Of a stretch of 6,251 nucleotides of DNA, positions 5,689-6,251 are shown piece by piece. Positions within the stretch are counted from its first letter, which is position 1. Each line of letters starts with the position of its first letter. Location: the NCBI GenBank assembly GCA_030618965.1, contig JAUXCJ010000076.1, positions 1 through 6,251 on the forward strand, written 5' to 3'. The notes beneath the pieces are model-generated. The model saw only the letters and a list, made by a program, of their open reading frames with translations, was not told the DNA's origin and did not search any database. Made by a program: the position numbers and the translations under genes. This stretch comes from Thiomargarita sp. GTDB taxonomy: Bacteria; Pseudomonadota; Gammaproteobacteria; Beggiatoales; Beggiatoaceae.

Positions 5689-6251
5689 ATGACCACAAAT
5701 AATTTGCAAGATACTGAAAATACCGAAGAAGATATAATAGTAGACTACTTATGGCGGCATCCTGATTTTTTCAATTATCACAAAGACTTATTATCTGTCA
5801 TGACAATACCACCGGTTACTGATGTCGCCGCATTACGTGATAAAAATCAGAAATTACAGCGACAATTAAAAGAATTCATTCAAATTGCTAAAGAAAATGA
5901 TCAACTTAATAAACGTATTCAACGTTTAATTGTTGCCCTAACAGATGTTGCAGACTTATATGAATTTTTTCAAACCTTATACAACAATTTATCTAAAGAA
6001 TTTAATACTGATAAAGTGGCAGTGCGTTGGTTTGAATTACCCGGCCTATCCTTGGCTAACTGCCCGGAATTTGTTGAGTATGATGCTGAAATATTCTCCT
6101 TATTTGAAAACTTATTTGAATCGAATAAACCGCTTTGTGGACAATGCCCGGTAGAGACAATGGAATATTTATTTCCTGATACCAAAATAGGCTCTGCTGT
6201 GCTGATTCCATTAGGTCAAGCACAGGGCTTATTAGCAATGGCTAGCCATAA
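5689..6251 (+). CDS. DUF484 family protein, 3' end beyond the window
   Basis: The reading frame is open from ATG 5689 to the right edge, giving 187 residues without the C-terminus. It matches the DUF484 pattern. The N-terminal helix has YLWRHPDFFNYHKDLL (20-35), typical of the family's YLxxHPDFF motif. A coiled-coil-like stretch follows at about 48-85 (RDKNQKLQRQLKEF and onward), and then a GAF-like domain from about 90 with LFPDTKIGSAVLIPLG near 160-176. Full-length members are about 220-230 residues, so roughly 40 are missing here. The function is unknown; in many gammaproteobacteria it lies between dapF and xerC, so xerC may follow beyond the edge. A weak ribosome site GGTTGAG (5674-5680) is eight bases upstream. 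The region between IPP and RDKN appears shorter than in the usual family sequence. Confidence 0.9.
   Translation, partial: MTTNNLQDTENTEEDIIVDYLWRHPDFFNYHKDLLSVMTIPPVTDVAALRDKNQKLQRQLKEFIQIAKENDQLNKRIQRLIVALTDVADLYEFFQTLYNNLSKEFNTDKVAVRWFELPGLSLANCPEFVEYDAEIFSLFENLFESNKPLCGQCPVETMEYLFPDTKIGSAVLIPLGQAQGLLAMASH

Noticed and set aside
5945..6238. Small open frames on both strands inside the DUF484 gene
   Set aside because: The uninterrupted plus-strand frame from 5689 matches DUF484, so these are shadows.

Overview
The window looks like chromosomal DNA of a low-GC gammaproteobacterium. The evidence is a DUF484 protein, a CYTH-CHAD fusion of the Escherichia coli YgiF type, and a small FmdB-related protein with a cysteine-rich tail. 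From memory of similar small proteins, a methanotroph-like or sulfur-oxidising lineage is possible, but this is a weak inference. I see no integrase, transposase, tRNA, rRNA or CRISPR array.

Layout: positions 1-460 are T-rich and hold no convincing gene. They contain a 14-bp direct repeat with a 21-bp period inside a tiny Gly/Tyr/Pro-rich reading frame. From 5503 down to 461 all genes are on the minus strand. In transcription order they are: a secreted protein of unknown function (5503-4484); a very strong intrinsic terminator built from a palindrome within a palindrome (4478-4414); a PiT-family phosphate transporter (4390-2837); a small FmdB-like protein (2752-2501); a CYTH-CHAD triphosphatase/polyphosphate-binding protein (2455-953); and a short class I methyltransferase-like protein (931-461). 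After a divergent AT-rich promoter region (5504-5688), a DUF484 gene starts on the plus strand at 5689 and runs off the right edge.

How the genes may work together: the transporter brings in phosphate, and the CYTH-CHAD protein combines a domain family that hydrolyses inorganic triphosphate with one that binds polyphosphate. They lie on one strand separated only by the small FmdB-like gene, so a phosphate/polyphosphate theme for 2501-4390 is reasonable but inferred. The last three minus-strand genes probably form one transcript, with gaps of 45 and 21 bases and a candidate promoter at 2791-2819. The methyltransferase-like gene and the secreted protein have no evident link to phosphate. I found no clear new multi-gene system. 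The points most worth a second look are the nested palindromic terminator and its effect on phosphate transporter expression, the FmdB-like protein that has lost half of its zinc-ribbon cysteines, and the repeated element at 335-369.
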